Numbered from the stretch's first letter, positions 20,757 to 30,022 are shown. The stretch: DNA of 64,000 nucleotides from Clostridium pasteurianum (GCF_001705235.1 NZ_MCGV01000001.1:1550001-1614000), one strand, 5' to 3'. A program made the numbers and translations. Notes: generated from the sequence alone by a model not told the origin.

Positions 20757-22253
20757 ATGAAAAACAAATTTAGATTTTCTTTGGTAGTATTTCTAATAGT
20801 TGTTCTAGGATGTTTTACTAGTATTTTTGCGGCAGCTAATAATGATGGTGCAGAGATAGGTACTGCTAATTTAGGTAATACTGTAGAGAATAGCGCCAAA
20901 GTTGGAAACACATTATATCACCCTGAAAAAGGATGGAAAAGATACGACGATACTGATACAAGGATGCTATCCAAAGGAGATTTTTATAATTGGGCAGATA
21001 AAGGTTATTATAATGGTTCAATCAAATATGGAAAAGGCACAGTATTAATTAAATTTTACGGTTCAAAATTTAGAATTATAATGCATTATTTTCCTGATAG
21101 AAGTAACAATAACTTTGTTTACGTTGATAATACTAAATTAGGACAATTTAATGAAATTGGAGATAGTGTTGTACAAGCTATTGGATTTGAAAAAACAGGT
21201 CTTAACGAAGGAATTCACATTTTAAGAATCGATTTAGGAAACAATTCAACACTTGATGCACTTGATATAGACGATACAGGATATTTAATCCAATTAGCAA
21301 AAGGTATAACCCTAAGTAAAACAACCGATGAATTATTAACAAATCAAAACGATACATTAACTACTACAGTTACTCCTGATAATACAGCAAACAAATCAAT
21401 AGCTTGGACTTCAAGTGATGAATCAATTGCCACAGTCGATCAAACTGGAAAAATAACAGCACTCAAGGCAGGACAAGTTAATATAACAGCAACCACTCAA
21501 GATGGAAGTGATTTAAGTGCTTCATGTGTTGTAACTGTAAAAGAGCCAACTGCAATAAACTTAAATAAAACTACAGATTCTTTAACTGTAGGTGATACTG
21601 ATACATTAACTGCAAAAGTTACTCCTGATGATATAGCAAGTAAAGGAGTAATCTGGTCTTCAAGTGATGAATCAACTGTAAAAGTAGTAAATGGAACCTT
21701 AACTGCTGTTAAAGCTGGAACTGTAACCGTAACCGCTACAACTGCTGATGGTAAAACTGCCACTTGTACGGTAACTGTAAAAGACCCAACTACAATAAGC
21801 TTAAATAAAACTACAGATTGTTTAACCGTAGGTGATACTGATACATTAACTGCAAAAGTTACTCCTGCTGATATAGCAAGTAAGGGCGTAACCTGGTCTT
21901 CAAGTGATGAATCAACTGTAAAAGTAGTAAATGGAACCTTAACTGCTGTTAAAGCTGGAACTGCAACCGTAACTGCTACAACTGCTGATGGTAAAACTGC
22001 TACTTGTACAGTGACTGTAGTAGACCAAGAATCTAGCAAAAATAAATTAACAGTATATATGAGAAATGAGGTTACCAGAGAATATTATTTAACTGAAAAT
22101 GAAATTGATGATTTTATTAATTGGTACAATGCTAGAGCAAATAATCAGACAACCAAAGCATATTATATAATTAATGTACCGTCACAAGGGACATCTTCAG
22201 CAAAAAAAGATTATCTGCTTTTCGATAAAATATTGATATTTAGTGTAGAATAG
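20757..22253 (+). CDS. Secreted protein with three bacterial Ig-like (Big_2) domains
   Basis: The 498-residue protein has a signal peptide (residues 1 to about 27, ending FAAAN). Next is an unassigned beta-rich N-terminal module (about 45-180), then three Big_2 domains at about 183-262, 266-342 and 346-421. Each has the ITxxxxT..L..G(D)T start, W(T/S)SSDES and ATCTVTV-type end. The unassigned C-terminal tail covers about 422-498. Big_2 domains usually serve as spacers or adhesion modules at the cell surface. The start is the ATG at 20757 behind GGGAGG; the frame opens further upstream without a ribosome site. No catalytic motif is visible. Confidence 0.85.
   Translation: MKNKFRFSLVVFLIVVLGCFTSIFAAANNDGAEIGTANLGNTVENSAKVGNTLYHPEKGWKRYDDTDTRMLSKGDFYNWADKGYYNGSIKYGKGTVLIKFYGSKFRIIMHYFPDRSNNNFVYVDNTKLGQFNEIGDSVVQAIGFEKTGLNEGIHILRIDLGNNSTLDALDIDDTGYLIQLAKGITLSKTTDELLTNQNDTLTTTVTPDNTANKSIAWTSSDESIATVDQTGKITALKAGQVNITATTQDGSDLSASCVVTVKEPTAINLNKTTDSLTVGDTDTLTAKVTPDDIASKGVIWSSSDESTVKVVNGTLTAVKAGTVTVTATTADGKTATCTVTVKDPTTISLNKTTDCLTVGDTDTLTAKVTPADIASKGVTWSSSDESTVKVVNGTLTAVKAGTATVTATTADGKTATCTVTVVDQESSKNKLTVYMRNEVTREYYLTENEIDDFINWYNARANNQTTKAYYIINVPSQGTSSAKKDYLLFDKILIFSVE
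21540..22019 (+). repeat. Two tandem 240-bp near-identical repeats within the Big_2 gene
   Basis: Units 21540-21779 and 21780-22019 differ at only a few positions and encode the second and third Ig-like domains (80 residues each). The first domain (from about 21307) is diverged. This is a recent in-frame duplication. Confidence 0.9.
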
Positions 22254-22280
22254 TTAGTATTAAAACACTAGGTTTTATAG

Positions 22281-22332
22281 AATGTACCCTATAGGTAGAC
22301 TTTTTTATAATGTCTACTCTATAGGGTACATT
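22281..22332. terminator. Bidirectional terminator
   Basis: AATGTACCCTATAGGTAGAC pairs with GTCTAC(TC)TATAGGGTACATT, with a small bulge, between convergent genes. Confidence 0.8.
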
Positions 22333-22351
22333 TTATTATACTTAGCGTTGT

Positions 22352-23254
22352 TTATTTTTTTAGCGCTCCATTCAAAAACTCTATTATGATTTTATTAACT
22401 TTAGGTTGAGCCCAATAAATACCACCATGTTCAGCATTTCTAACAACATATCGAGTTGAATTAGCCCCAGCTTTAATTAAAGCTTCATGCAAAATTTTAG
22501 TTTGATCTGGTGAAACTAACTTATCCTCATCTCCATGCATAAGTAAAAATGGTGGTATAGCCTTATCAATATAATTTATTGGATTTGCCTCTGAAAACTT
22601 TTTACGTCCATCATTATTATGATCACCGTTTAAAGATGGGCCATTTACCCATAAAGCTTCTGGAGACCCCTCTGATTCATGAAGTTTTTTAATTTCTTCT
22701 GGATAACCACTATCAATTTGTTTTAAATCAGATAAACCATAAATATCAATAGCAGCTTGAACACTGCTGCTTTCATTTAAGTTATCCCCTTTATCAAATT
22801 TTTTCACTTCATTTGTTACTCCTGTAAAAGCCGCCAAATATCCTCCTGCTGAATTTCCCATTACCGCAATTTTATTTTTATCAATATTATATTTTTCGCT
22901 ATTAGCTCTCAAAAATCTAATTGCCGACTTAACATCTTCTAAAGGTGCTGGAAATACACTTCTTGGTGCAACTCTATATTCAATACTTGCAACTACATAC
23001 CCACTTTCCGCAATAGCAAGTCTTTGTTGAATATACTTATCTTTATTTGAGCTAAAAAAACCTCCTCCAGGTACAAACACTACTGCTGGATATTTTTCGT
23101 CACCCTTTGGCTTTAAAATATCTAGCTTAAGAGGAAAATTACTATAACCGAATATAGATGGCTGAGAATATATAATATTTGAAATAAATTCAATTTCTAA
23201 TTTATCTATAGCTACATCAATTTCCTCGCTGGTAAATTTCAAACTTTCTTCCAC
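22352..23254 (-). CDS. Alpha/beta hydrolase, esterase/lipase family
   Basis: About 300 residues with the esterase fold of the carboxylesterase/BD-FAE type. The oxyanion-hole region is FVPGGGFFSSNK. The nucleophile serine is in GNSAGGYLAA, the acid in MHGDEDKLVSP and the histidine in RNAEHGGIYW, so the triad is complete. There is no signal peptide, so it should be cytoplasmic. The frame opens at TTG 23263, but AAGGGG touches that codon. GTG at 23254 has nine-base spacing and is preferred. The substrate cannot be inferred. Confidence 0.85.
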   Translation of the reverse strand: MEESLKFTSEEIDVAIDKLEIEFISNIIYSQPSIFGYSNFPLKLDILKPKGDEKYPAVVFVPGGGFFSSNKDKYIQQRLAIAESGYVVASIEYRVAPRSVFPAPLEDVKSAIRFLRANSEKYNIDKNKIAVMGNSAGGYLAAFTGVTNEVKKFDKGDNLNESSSVQAAIDIYGLSDLKQIDSGYPEEIKKLHESEGSPEALWVNGPSLNGDHNNDGRKKFSEANPINYIDKAIPPFLLMHGDEDKLVSPDQTKILHEALIKAGANSTRYVVRNAEHGGIYWAQPKVNKIIIEFLNGALKK

Positions 23255-23337
23255 TATTATCAACCCCTTAATTGTATTTATAGTTTATATTATAGCTTAA
23301 ATGTATTATAAAACAAATTTCATCTTGGTAACTAGCA

Positions 23338-23373
23338 AACGCCAATAATTACTTTTACATATATCATTGGCGT
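23338..23373. terminator. Hairpin after the MFS gene
   Basis: AACGCCAAT...ATTGGCGTT with an 18-base loop, just past the MFS stop. It lacks a clear T-run on the minus strand. Confidence 0.4.
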
Positions 23374-23388
23374 TCATTTTCGTACTAT

Positions 23389-24570
23389 CTATAAATTATG
23401 AATTGAAGTTTTCACTATTCCTTTCCCTATAAAGGCAACTGGAATAATTAAAAGCATAATAAACAAAAATGCATTATTAATCCCATATTTATCTCCGAAA
23501 AATCCTATAATCGGAAACACTACAATCATAAATACACTGTAACATATACTTTGAAAAGAAAGTATTGTAGCTCTATATTTAGATGATATGCATGAATTAA
23601 TATAGTTACTAAATATAGGATATGTGATTCCACAACTAAAGGAACATACAAGAAAAAATGCAATTACTATATTCCCTTTGAAAAAGAAAAGTCCAATAAT
23701 TGATACCATATACAATGCAGGTATCAATATTACAATACCCTTTTCTTTTAGCCTGTTCTCTAATTTATATGAAATTTTAGCTGCAAAAGCTTGAACAACA
23801 TTATCCGATAGCAGTATTATAGCAATTATAGTTTTAGTATATTTCATATCTCCAAAATACTTTTGACTATAATAATAAATAGTCATTGCTATAGTCGCTG
23901 TAATTTCAGAAAATAATATTAAATAAAAAACTTTTTTATCTTTAAAGAAAATATTCTTACTCTCATTAATGTGAGTTAAAAAATTAGATGTGGTAATTTC
24001 ATTTTTAGACTTACGTGCTGGCTCAACATATAGAGTTGATGTAGTAAAAGCTACAATTTGAATAATAAGCGACAAAATATACGCATACACAAATTTAATA
24101 TCCGAAAGTACCCCTCCAATAAATACGGCAAGACCATTTCCAACTTCCATCGTTACTGCTATTTTTCCTGCGGTTTTATTATATTCATCCTCTTTTTTTA
24201 ACTGCTTTAAAGTATCATAAATCAAGGATTCCTCTGCTCCTGAATTTAAATTATGACCTAAAGCAGAAAACACAAATGCTATTGAAAACACAAAAAAATT
24301 GTTTCCAAATATCATAATAATTCCAGAAATTACGGACATTATTCTTCCAAAAATTATACTTGTTCTTTTTCCAATAAAATCTGCAGCGGCTCCTGTAGGT
24401 ATTTCACCTAAAACACTTGAAACATGAAATATAGCTTCTATTACACCTATCTCAGCTAAACTTAACCCTTTATAGCTTAAATAAAGTACCCATATAGCTG
24501 ATGTCATATCAAAATTCATTAGCAAATTATATATATAACTTACCCTTATATTTCTATTTATATTTTTCAT
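23389..24570 (-). CDS. Major facilitator superfamily transporter
   Basis: A 393-residue membrane protein with about 12 predicted segments. It has the MFS loop-2 signature in GAAADFIGKRTSIIFGR after the second segment (usual form GxxxDRxGRR). The first segment contains NFDMTSAIWVLYLSYKGLS. The start ATG follows GGAGG. It lies downstream of the PadR operon and its hairpin, probably as a separate unit. Family resemblance suggests drug or metabolite efflux; the substrate is not determinable. Confidence 0.85.
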   Translation of the reverse strand: MKNINRNIRVSYIYNLLMNFDMTSAIWVLYLSYKGLSLAEIGVIEAIFHVSSVLGEIPTGAAADFIGKRTSIIFGRIMSVISGIIMIFGNNFFVFSIAFVFSALGHNLNSGAEESLIYDTLKQLKKEDEYNKTAGKIAVTMEVGNGLAVFIGGVLSDIKFVYAYILSLIIQIVAFTTSTLYVEPARKSKNEITTSNFLTHINESKNIFFKDKKVFYLILFSEITATIAMTIYYYSQKYFGDMKYTKTIIAIILLSDNVVQAFAAKISYKLENRLKEKGIVILIPALYMVSIIGLFFFKGNIVIAFFLVCSFSCGITYPIFSNYINSCISSKYRATILSFQSICYSVFMIVVFPIIGFFGDKYGINNAFLFIMLLIIPVAFIGKGIVKTSIHNL

Positions 24571-24642
24571 AATAAATCCTCCATTGTATAGCTTTTTTAT
24601 TCATAAATATCAATGGAGAGTTTATCCATATTAATAAAACCA

Positions 24643-24682
24643 AATAAAAAAATCTATGGACAGTAACATACGATCCATAGAT
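24643..24682 (-). terminator. Terminator downstream of the 46-residue ORF / PadR operon
   Basis: Minus strand AATCTATGGA...TCCATAGATT followed by TTTTTTTA. It lies 50 bases past the stop of the small gene at 24732. Confidence 0.75.
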
Positions 24683-24731
24683 TCAACTAATCATTCTTGA
24701 AAATTTTAATAAAAAAATTTCACAAAAGGCA

Positions 24732-24872
24732 CTATGATATCATACATGTATTGGCAAAACTATTAAAAATGGATAGACTTCCCCTACAGAAATCGTAAAT
24801 TCCATTTTTTGTGACTGCACAACAATAATTAATACTCTTGTCTTTTCTTATTTTGCTAAATGTATGCATCAT
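24732..24872 (-). CDS. Small cysteine-containing peptide, 46 residues
   Basis: I translated this by hand because it is shorter than usual cut-offs. The ATG at 24872 has AGGAGG with a 7-base gap, among the better ribosome sites here. The frame is open for 46 codons and ends in TAG, followed by a clear terminator. The sequence begins MMHTFSKIRKDKSINYCC, holds four cysteines (positions 17, 18, 29 and 43) and has no long hydrophobic helix. It starts 40 bases after the DUF4097 gene, so it could be the last gene of the PadR operon. Family not recognised; it may be a regulatory or secreted peptide, or a chance frame. Confidence 0.5.
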   Translation of the reverse strand: MMHTFSKIRKDKSINYCCAVTKNGIYDFCRGSLSIFNSFANTCMIS

Positions 24873-24912
24873 ATTCTACCCTCCTCTTTTAACATTTTTA
24901 TCTTACCATATT

Positions 24913-25824
24913 TTAGTTATTAATTTCAACATTACCTGCTGAATTTCTTATCTTTATAGTATTATTACTCTCGCCGACTCTTCCAATAACACTGTTTTCA
25001 TGCCTAGTTCCATTAACAGTTATTGGAAAGCTGCAATTTATATCTCCAGCACTAACAGAAGCATCAATATTAAACTTAGACTCTTTAGGCAAAGTTAAAT
25101 ATATATTTCCTGCTGAATTTTTCAAATCCACATTATTATTAAATTTATTATACTGTACACTGGTTTTTCCTGCTGAATTTCTTGACTTTATATCTCCACT
25201 AAAATTAGTAAGTCCTATATTTCCCGCTGAACTATCCACAGAGGATGTATTACAAATAATATTGTCGCCTGTAATCCTTCCTGCGCTGTTTTTACAAGTT
25301 AAAGACTTTAAATTTAAGTTGCCCATATCAAGATTACCTGCACTTAGCTTGCTATATAAATCATCTAATTTAAGATTTCTTAAGCTAACATCTCCAGCAG
25401 ATGAGTATACCTCCATGTTATTATTATAAATTTTAGGAATAGTAATATTCATTTTTACTTGTGAACTATTGTACCACCCAATCATAAAACTATGCTTTCT
25501 TTTAAATTCTATATATAGCGTATCACCTTTTTTATAGCAGTTAAGCTTAGGTCTATTATAGCTATTAGTAGTTACTATACCTTTTACATCAACCTTTGCA
25601 TTAGTTTCATCTCCTGATGCAACACTCATACTAGAATCTGACGTATCTACATATATTGTTTTAATTCCATTCACATCTAAAGTTTTAGATGTATTATAGT
25701 TGTAATTACTCTTATTTAAACGAATATTCTTATAATCATAACTAAATATAGCTGCTCCTATTCCGTAACATATTAACATGATACCTAAAAGTCCAATAAC
25801 TATTTTTTTAATATTAAATTTCAA
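24913..25824 (-). CDS. DUF4097 family beta-solenoid membrane-anchored protein
   Basis: The 303-residue product has an N-terminal membrane anchor (about residues 7-27) and a predicted extracellular right-handed beta repeat. In that repeat a Ser-Ala-Gly turn recurs eight or more times (SSAGDVSL, LSAGNLDM, NSAGRIT, SSAGNIGL, NSAGKTS, NSAGNIYL, VSAGDIN, NSAGNVEI). This is typical of DUF4097/LiaG-like proteins linked to envelope stress. The start is TTG at 25824 behind AGGAGGGG. It is third in the padR-HAAS-DUF4097 operon, so it should be controlled by the PadR repressor. Confidence 0.85.
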   Translation of the reverse strand: MKFNIKKIVIGLLGIMLICYGIGAAIFSYDYKNIRLNKSNYNYNTSKTLDVNGIKTIYVDTSDSSMSVASGDETNAKVDVKGIVTTNSYNRPKLNCYKKGDTLYIEFKRKHSFMIGWYNSSQVKMNITIPKIYNNNMEVYSSAGDVSLRNLKLDDLYSKLSAGNLDMGNLNLKSLTCKNSAGRITGDNIICNTSSVDSSAGNIGLTNFSGDIKSRNSAGKTSVQYNKFNNNVDLKNSAGNIYLTLPKESKFNIDASVSAGDINCSFPITVNGTRHENSVIGRVGESNNTIKIRNSAGNVEINN

Positions 25825-25835
25825 TTTTACCCCTC

Positions 25836-26411
25836 CTATCCTCTAATGGTCTTAATATTCCATTTTACATATTTTACAGTTACTTTGGCAAAGAATTTAA
25901 CTACATAAAACATTCCTATGCATGCAAGTAAACCTAACGCCACTGTCCCTACACCTATGAAAAATATGCCAATTCTAGCAACAGCATCTGGAAGGATGAA
26001 ATAATTACTAAAAAGTCCTCCAAATATACTAACAAACATAATAGCAGCACCACTAAAAGTAATAGCAAAGGCAGCTGCGCATAGTCCAATTACACATCCT
26101 GCCATTCCTATATATACTCCCAAGACAAATATCAAATTAAATAAAAGCAAACCAATAAGACTTACGATTGAAGCCCCTATTGATTTTTGTTTGCTATTAT
26201 CGTCTATTCTTTCCATACCACTTGCTTCTCTATATTGATTTGCTATATCCTTTGGACTTCCTAGTTCTTCAACTATTTCATATTCACTTTTTCCTTTTTC
26301 TTTTCCAACCCTAAAATGTTCTTCATAATCATAAAGAATATCTTCCATATCTGATTTATTGAAATCTTTAAGGTAATATTTTAATACATCTAAAAATTGA
26401 TTTTTATTCAT
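25836..26411 (-). CDS. HAAS-domain (DUF1700) membrane protein
   Basis: Residues 1-75 form the HAAS helical module (KNQFLDVLKYYLKDF, DILYDYEEHF, VEELGSPKDIANQY). Four or so membrane helices fill the rest of the 191 residues. HAAS proteins are almost always encoded next to a PadR regulator, as here: the PadR stop is one base upstream. Their role is thought to be in envelope-linked signalling. Start ATG has GGGGGGG upstream. Confidence 0.88.
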   Translation of the reverse strand: MNKNQFLDVLKYYLKDFNKSDMEDILYDYEEHFRVGKEKGKSEYEIVEELGSPKDIANQYREASGMERIDDNSKQKSIGASIVSLIGLLLFNLIFVLGVYIGMAGCVIGLCAAAFAITFSGAAIMFVSIFGGLFSNYFILPDAVARIGIFFIGVGTVALGLLACIGMFYVVKFFAKVTVKYVKWNIKTIRG

Positions 26412-26412
26412 G

Positions 26413-26727
26413 TTATTTTTCCCCCCCTACTATACTGTTCACACCTTCAACAAATTCCAGCCATTCATCAACTAATTTATGCTTCATCTCTCTTCCTGAT
26501 TCCGTTAATTTGTAATACTTCCTAGGTGGCCCTTCAGTAGATTCTTGAAGATATGTTGTAAAATACCCCTCCTTACTCAATCTCCTGAGCAGGGGATATA
26601 TTGTTCCTTCGGAAATTTCTATGTTTTTTGAAATTTCATCTACAAGTTCGTACCCATAACAGTCTTTTCTATCTAATATAGAAAGAACACATAATTCTAA
26701 AATTCCTTTCTTTAATTGAGTATTCAT
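26413..26727 (-). CDS. PadR family transcriptional regulator
   Basis: The 104-residue winged-helix protein has the PadR signature: [42 protein letters not shown] and [14 protein letters not shown]. It probably represses its own operon, as family members do. First gene of the operon, with a consensus-like promoter at 26770-26798. Confidence 0.92.
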   Translation of the reverse strand: MNTQLKKGILELCVLSILDRKDCYGYELVDEISKNIEISEGTIYPLLRRLSKEGYFTTYLQESTEGPPRKYYKLTESGREMKHKLVDEWLEFVEGVNSIVGGEK

Positions 26728-26769
26728 ATCATTGCTCCTTTAAAAATACCAGTTCTATTGTGCAACTAT

Positions 26770-26798
26770 AGTATAACACTTAGTATTATATATTGCAA
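26770..26798 (-). promoter_or_regulatory. Sigma-A promoter of the PadR operon
   Basis: Minus strand TTGCAA, 17 bases, TATACT. The surrounding bases hold ATAGTA/TACTAT half-sites that could be the PadR operator; this last point is inference. Confidence 0.65.
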
Positions 26799-26904
26799 GG
26801 TACTATATTTTAAGATATTCCATTTTTTAAATAATTATTATCCACAGCATAACTATCTTTTATTAATACCTCATATTTACTTTTTTGATTTATTAATGCA
26901 AAGC

Positions 26905-26960
26905 AAAAATTTCCAATATTTAGCATTCTATTTTCAAAATAGTTCGTTAAATATTGGAAA
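26905..26960 (-). terminator. Terminator after glcG
   Basis: Minus strand TTTCCAATATTTA...TAAATATTGGAAA followed by TTTTT. Confidence 0.8.
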
Positions 26961-26994
26961 CTTTAATATTATACATCTACGTATATTTTACATA

Positions 26995-29010
26995 TTATTT
27001 TACTTTAACGTCTGCTGCTTTCTCTCCATGTTTGATTTCACCTGATTTTACATCTATCTTTTCTACAGAATCCATATTAGTTACAATTACAGGTGTTATA
27101 AGATTTTTACCTTTTCCCTTTATAAATTCAGTATCTAAAGTTAGAATCAAGTCTCCCTTTTGAACTTTATCTCCCTGCTTTACATATGCTGTATATCCTT
27201 CTCCGTTTAACTCTACAGTATCAATTCCAACATGAACTAAAAGTTCAAGTCCGCTATCTGTAGTTATCGCAAATGCATGTTTAGTTGGGAAAAGAACAGA
27301 TACTTCTCCAGTAGCAGGTGAGTATATTTCATTTCCTGAAGGTATTACTGCAAAACCATCACCTAGCATTTTTTCAGCAAATGTTGCATCTGGAACATCT
27401 TCAAGTGAAACTATTTCACCATCTGCAGGACTTAGAAGTTCATGTTTGCCTTTTGTTACTCCGCTACTTTCTTGAACTTCTTCTTCCTCAGCCCCTGCTT
27501 CACTTTCCTTTACAACACCGCCGTTTTCAATTATTGCCTTTATGTCATCCTTAATACTTTCTGCTTGAGTACCAAAAACAACCTGAACGCTGTCCCCTGA
27601 TGTCATTATTCCTGCTGCACCAAGTGCCTTTAATGTATTTTTATCTACAACTGATGGATCATTTAAGTTAAGTCTAAGTCTAGTAATACATGCATCTAAG
27701 ACTTTTATATTATCTTTTCCACCTATAGCCTCAAGAACTTTAGCTGCTTTTGCACTTCCCTTAACATTTATAGGTTTTATATCATTATCTTCTTCGTCTT
27801 CTCTTCCTGGAGTTTTTATGTTAAGTGCCCTAATTGTGAAATAAAATACTACAAAATAAAGTACAAAATAAACAATTCCAACTGGCCATATAAGCCAAGG
27901 ATGACCTGCATATTTAAAGCCTAATACATAATCAATAAAAGATGCTGAAAAAGTATAACCAAGTCTTATCTTTAATAAACTTGTAACAATACCTGCTGAA
28001 AACGCTGCAATTACATGAAATACAAATAAAATTGGCGCAACAAATATAAATGAAAATTCAATAGGTTCTGTTATACCTGTTACAAAAGCTACAAAAGCTG
28101 CTGAAACCATCATACCTGCTATTTGCTTTCTCTTTTCCTTTTTAGCAGTTGCAATCATAGCTAGCGCTGCACCTGGAAGACCAAACATTAAAATTGGATA
28201 TTCAGCTGCCATAAAGTGTCCCGCAGTAGGATCTCCATGAAAATATCTTGCTGTATCTCCTACATAAGTAACACCATTTGAAACAAAATGTCCAAATTGA
28301 TACAAAAATACTGGATAGTAAATATGATGAAGTCCAACTGGTATTAAAAGTCTTTTACCTGCTGCATACATTGCAGGTCCAAGTGCTGAGCTGCTTGCAA
28401 AAGTTGCAAAATTATTTATCCATCCCTGAACTGGAAGCCATATATTAACTCCGATTATAGCAATAATAACAGCTGATACGGATGTAATTATTGGAACAAA
28501 TCTCTTTCCTCCAAAGAAACCAAGTACTTGTGGTACCTTAATATTATGAAATTTATTATATAAAAGTGCTGCTGTTATACCTATTATTATTCCACCAAAT
28601 ACACTCATATCTACTGTGGTTTTAGTAACTATGTTACTGTATGCTTGAGTAGCCTTGAATGCTGTAAGTGTCATATGCTTAGCCGCAGCTGCTGCCTGAG
28701 CCTGATTTGCTGCTGCTGTTGTACTGGCTAATTTTTCAATAGCCTCTAAAATTAATTGTCCTACTACTGCTGCAAGAGCCGCAACAGCTTCTCCGCCTGA
28801 AAATCCTATAGCAACTCCAACTGCAAAAATCATTGGAAGATTACTAAAAATAGCATTACCTGCTTCTGCAATATAAGGAATATTTAAAAGATCTGGCTGA
28901 CCAATCCTAAGAAGTATTCCTGCTGCTGGTAAAACGGATACTGGAAGCATAAGTGACTTACCAACTCTTTGAAGTACTGCAAAAACCTTTCCGTTTCCTT
29001 TTCCCTTCAT
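26995..29010 (-). CDS. glcG: PTS glucose-type enzyme IICBA
   Basis: Phosphotransferase permease that imports and phosphorylates a hexose. The 671-residue protein has EIIC (about 1-400; SLMLPVSVLPAAGILL, then multiple helices). EIIB has phospho-cysteine in DACITRLRLNL near residue 440. EIIA (about 515-655) has phospho-histidine in LLVHVGIDTVEL near residue 591. Start ATG follows AAGGAGG. It lies downstream of a GlcT-type antiterminator gene and a terminator, the arrangement of glucose PTS operons. Glucose as substrate rests on this context and on my recollection of glcG in C. acetobutylicum; an N-acetylglucosamine or maltose-type permease is less likely. Confidence 0.92.
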   Translation of the reverse strand: MKGKGNGKVFAVLQRVGKSLMLPVSVLPAAGILLRIGQPDLLNIPYIAEAGNAIFSNLPMIFAVGVAIGFSGGEAVAALAAVVGQLILEAIEKLASTTAAANQAQAAAAAKHMTLTAFKATQAYSNIVTKTTVDMSVFGGIIIGITAALLYNKFHNIKVPQVLGFFGGKRFVPIITSVSAVIIAIIGVNIWLPVQGWINNFATFASSSALGPAMYAAGKRLLIPVGLHHIYYPVFLYQFGHFVSNGVTYVGDTARYFHGDPTAGHFMAAEYPILMFGLPGAALAMIATAKKEKRKQIAGMMVSAAFVAFVTGITEPIEFSFIFVAPILFVFHVIAAFSAGIVTSLLKIRLGYTFSASFIDYVLGFKYAGHPWLIWPVGIVYFVLYFVVFYFTIRALNIKTPGREDEEDNDIKPINVKGSAKAAKVLEAIGGKDNIKVLDACITRLRLNLNDPSVVDKNTLKALGAAGIMTSGDSVQVVFGTQAESIKDDIKAIIENGGVVKESEAGAEEEEVQESSGVTKGKHELLSPADGEIVSLEDVPDATFAEKMLGDGFAVIPSGNEIYSPATGEVSVLFPTKHAFAITTDSGLELLVHVGIDTVELNGEGYTAYVKQGDKVQKGDLILTLDTEFIKGKGKNLITPVIVTNMDSVEKIDVKSGEIKHGEKAADVKVK

Positions 29011-29110
29011 TATTATTTCCTCCTTACTTTTTGACTAATATTAATAAGTGTTAGCTTTTAGTATTTAGGATATACATAAAAATAATCTGCATATCTTTAT
29101 ACTTTCACAA

Positions 29111-29176
29111 AAAAATAAAGCACAAGCTAAATAAAAGAAAATTGTAAGAACAAATTTCTTTTAATAAAGCTTGTGC
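29111..29176 (-). terminator. Antitermination site (terminator, presumed GlcT target) between glcT and glcG
   Basis: A 57-base hairpin with a 4-base loop. Minus strand GCACAAGCT pairs with AGCTTGTGC, with inner AAAAGAAA/TTTCTTTT and TTGT/ACAA steps, followed by a T-rich run. By family knowledge, GlcT binds a RAT hairpin overlapping such a terminator and allows readthrough when glucose is present. Confidence 0.75.
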
Positions 29177-29197
29177 CTAATTTAATAGTTACACTGC

Positions 29198-30022
29198 TTA
29201 TAGTTCTTTTAATCTTTTAAGATGAATAGCTAAATAACCTACTTCATCTTCTGGAACCTTTACAGAAAATAAACTTTCAATTTTAATAGCTAACTTTAAT
29301 GCTAGACCGTATTCATTATACATTTGCTTCTTTATACTGTCAAGCAAAAGGTTTTTAATAGTTTGCTTTTTCATTATTCTATCAAGAACAAAATTTATAT
29401 GTGTAACTGTCCTTTCATAAGCTAAAGAACTTTTATCTATATCTTTTTTGAGTATAACGGAAATAAATTTCATTATATCTCCAATTTTTCTTGTATATTC
29501 AACCGTATCACTTACATTTTTTCTCACAATAGCTGCATTAATATGCATACATATAAATCCAACTTCATCTCTAGGTAGTTTTATATCAAAGCTTTCATTA
29601 ATCATATCAAGAGCCTTCTGTGCCAATTTATATTCTCTTGGGTATAACACCATTATTTCATTTAAAAATGGATTTTCTATTTTTATACCCTTTCTTATTC
29701 GAGTAAATGCAAAATTTATATGATCTGGAAGTGATGTATGAATAGCAGCATTAAGTTTAATGCCAAGCTCATTTTCACATAAAGATATTATTTCTTCAGA
29801 TATTCCAACTATTTTTCTATCTATACTTTTTAATACCACATCAAATTTACTTTTATCAGATGATTGTTTTACAAACACATTCCCTACCTTATTTTCAGTA
29901 ATAAGACTTCCTTTCTTAGCGTTAAAACCAATACCTTTTCCAACTAATATGAATTCACATTCCTCTTTCACCGCAATAACTACATTATTATTCAAAACCT
30001 TTTTAACAACATAACTTACCAT
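29198..30022 (-). CDS. glcT: BglG-family transcription antiterminator GlcT
   Basis: The 274-residue protein has an N-terminal RNA-binding CAT domain (about 1-60, MVSYVVKKVLNNNVVIA) and two PTS regulation domains. The four regulatory histidines are visible in SLPDHINFAF and CMHINAA (PRD1) and in VTHINFVLDR and LAIHLKRL (PRD2). PRDs are phosphorylated by PTS proteins, linking activity to sugar flux. Start ATG has AGAGGT. It is followed by a strong terminator and then glcG, its probable target. Confidence 0.92.
   Translation of the reverse strand: MVSYVVKKVLNNNVVIAVKEECEFILVGKGIGFNAKKGSLITENKVGNVFVKQSSDKSKFDVVLKSIDRKIVGISEEIISLCENELGIKLNAAIHTSLPDHINFAFTRIRKGIKIENPFLNEIMVLYPREYKLAQKALDMINESFDIKLPRDEVGFICMHINAAIVRKNVSDTVEYTRKIGDIMKFISVILKKDIDKSSLAYERTVTHINFVLDRIMKKQTIKNLLLDSIKKQMYNEYGLALKLAIKIESLFSVKVPEDEVGYLAIHLKRLKEL

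Noticed and set aside
21497-22039. 180-codon open frame on the minus strand within the Big_2 gene
   Set aside because: It is the antisense of two near-identical Ig-like repeats, has no ribosome site, and its own internal repetition only mirrors the plus-strand gene.
24732-24872. Small cysteine peptide as a bacteriocin or RiPP precursor
   Set aside because: No modification enzyme, leader motif such as GG, or peptidase-containing ABC exporter is adjacent; only the small gene itself is supported.
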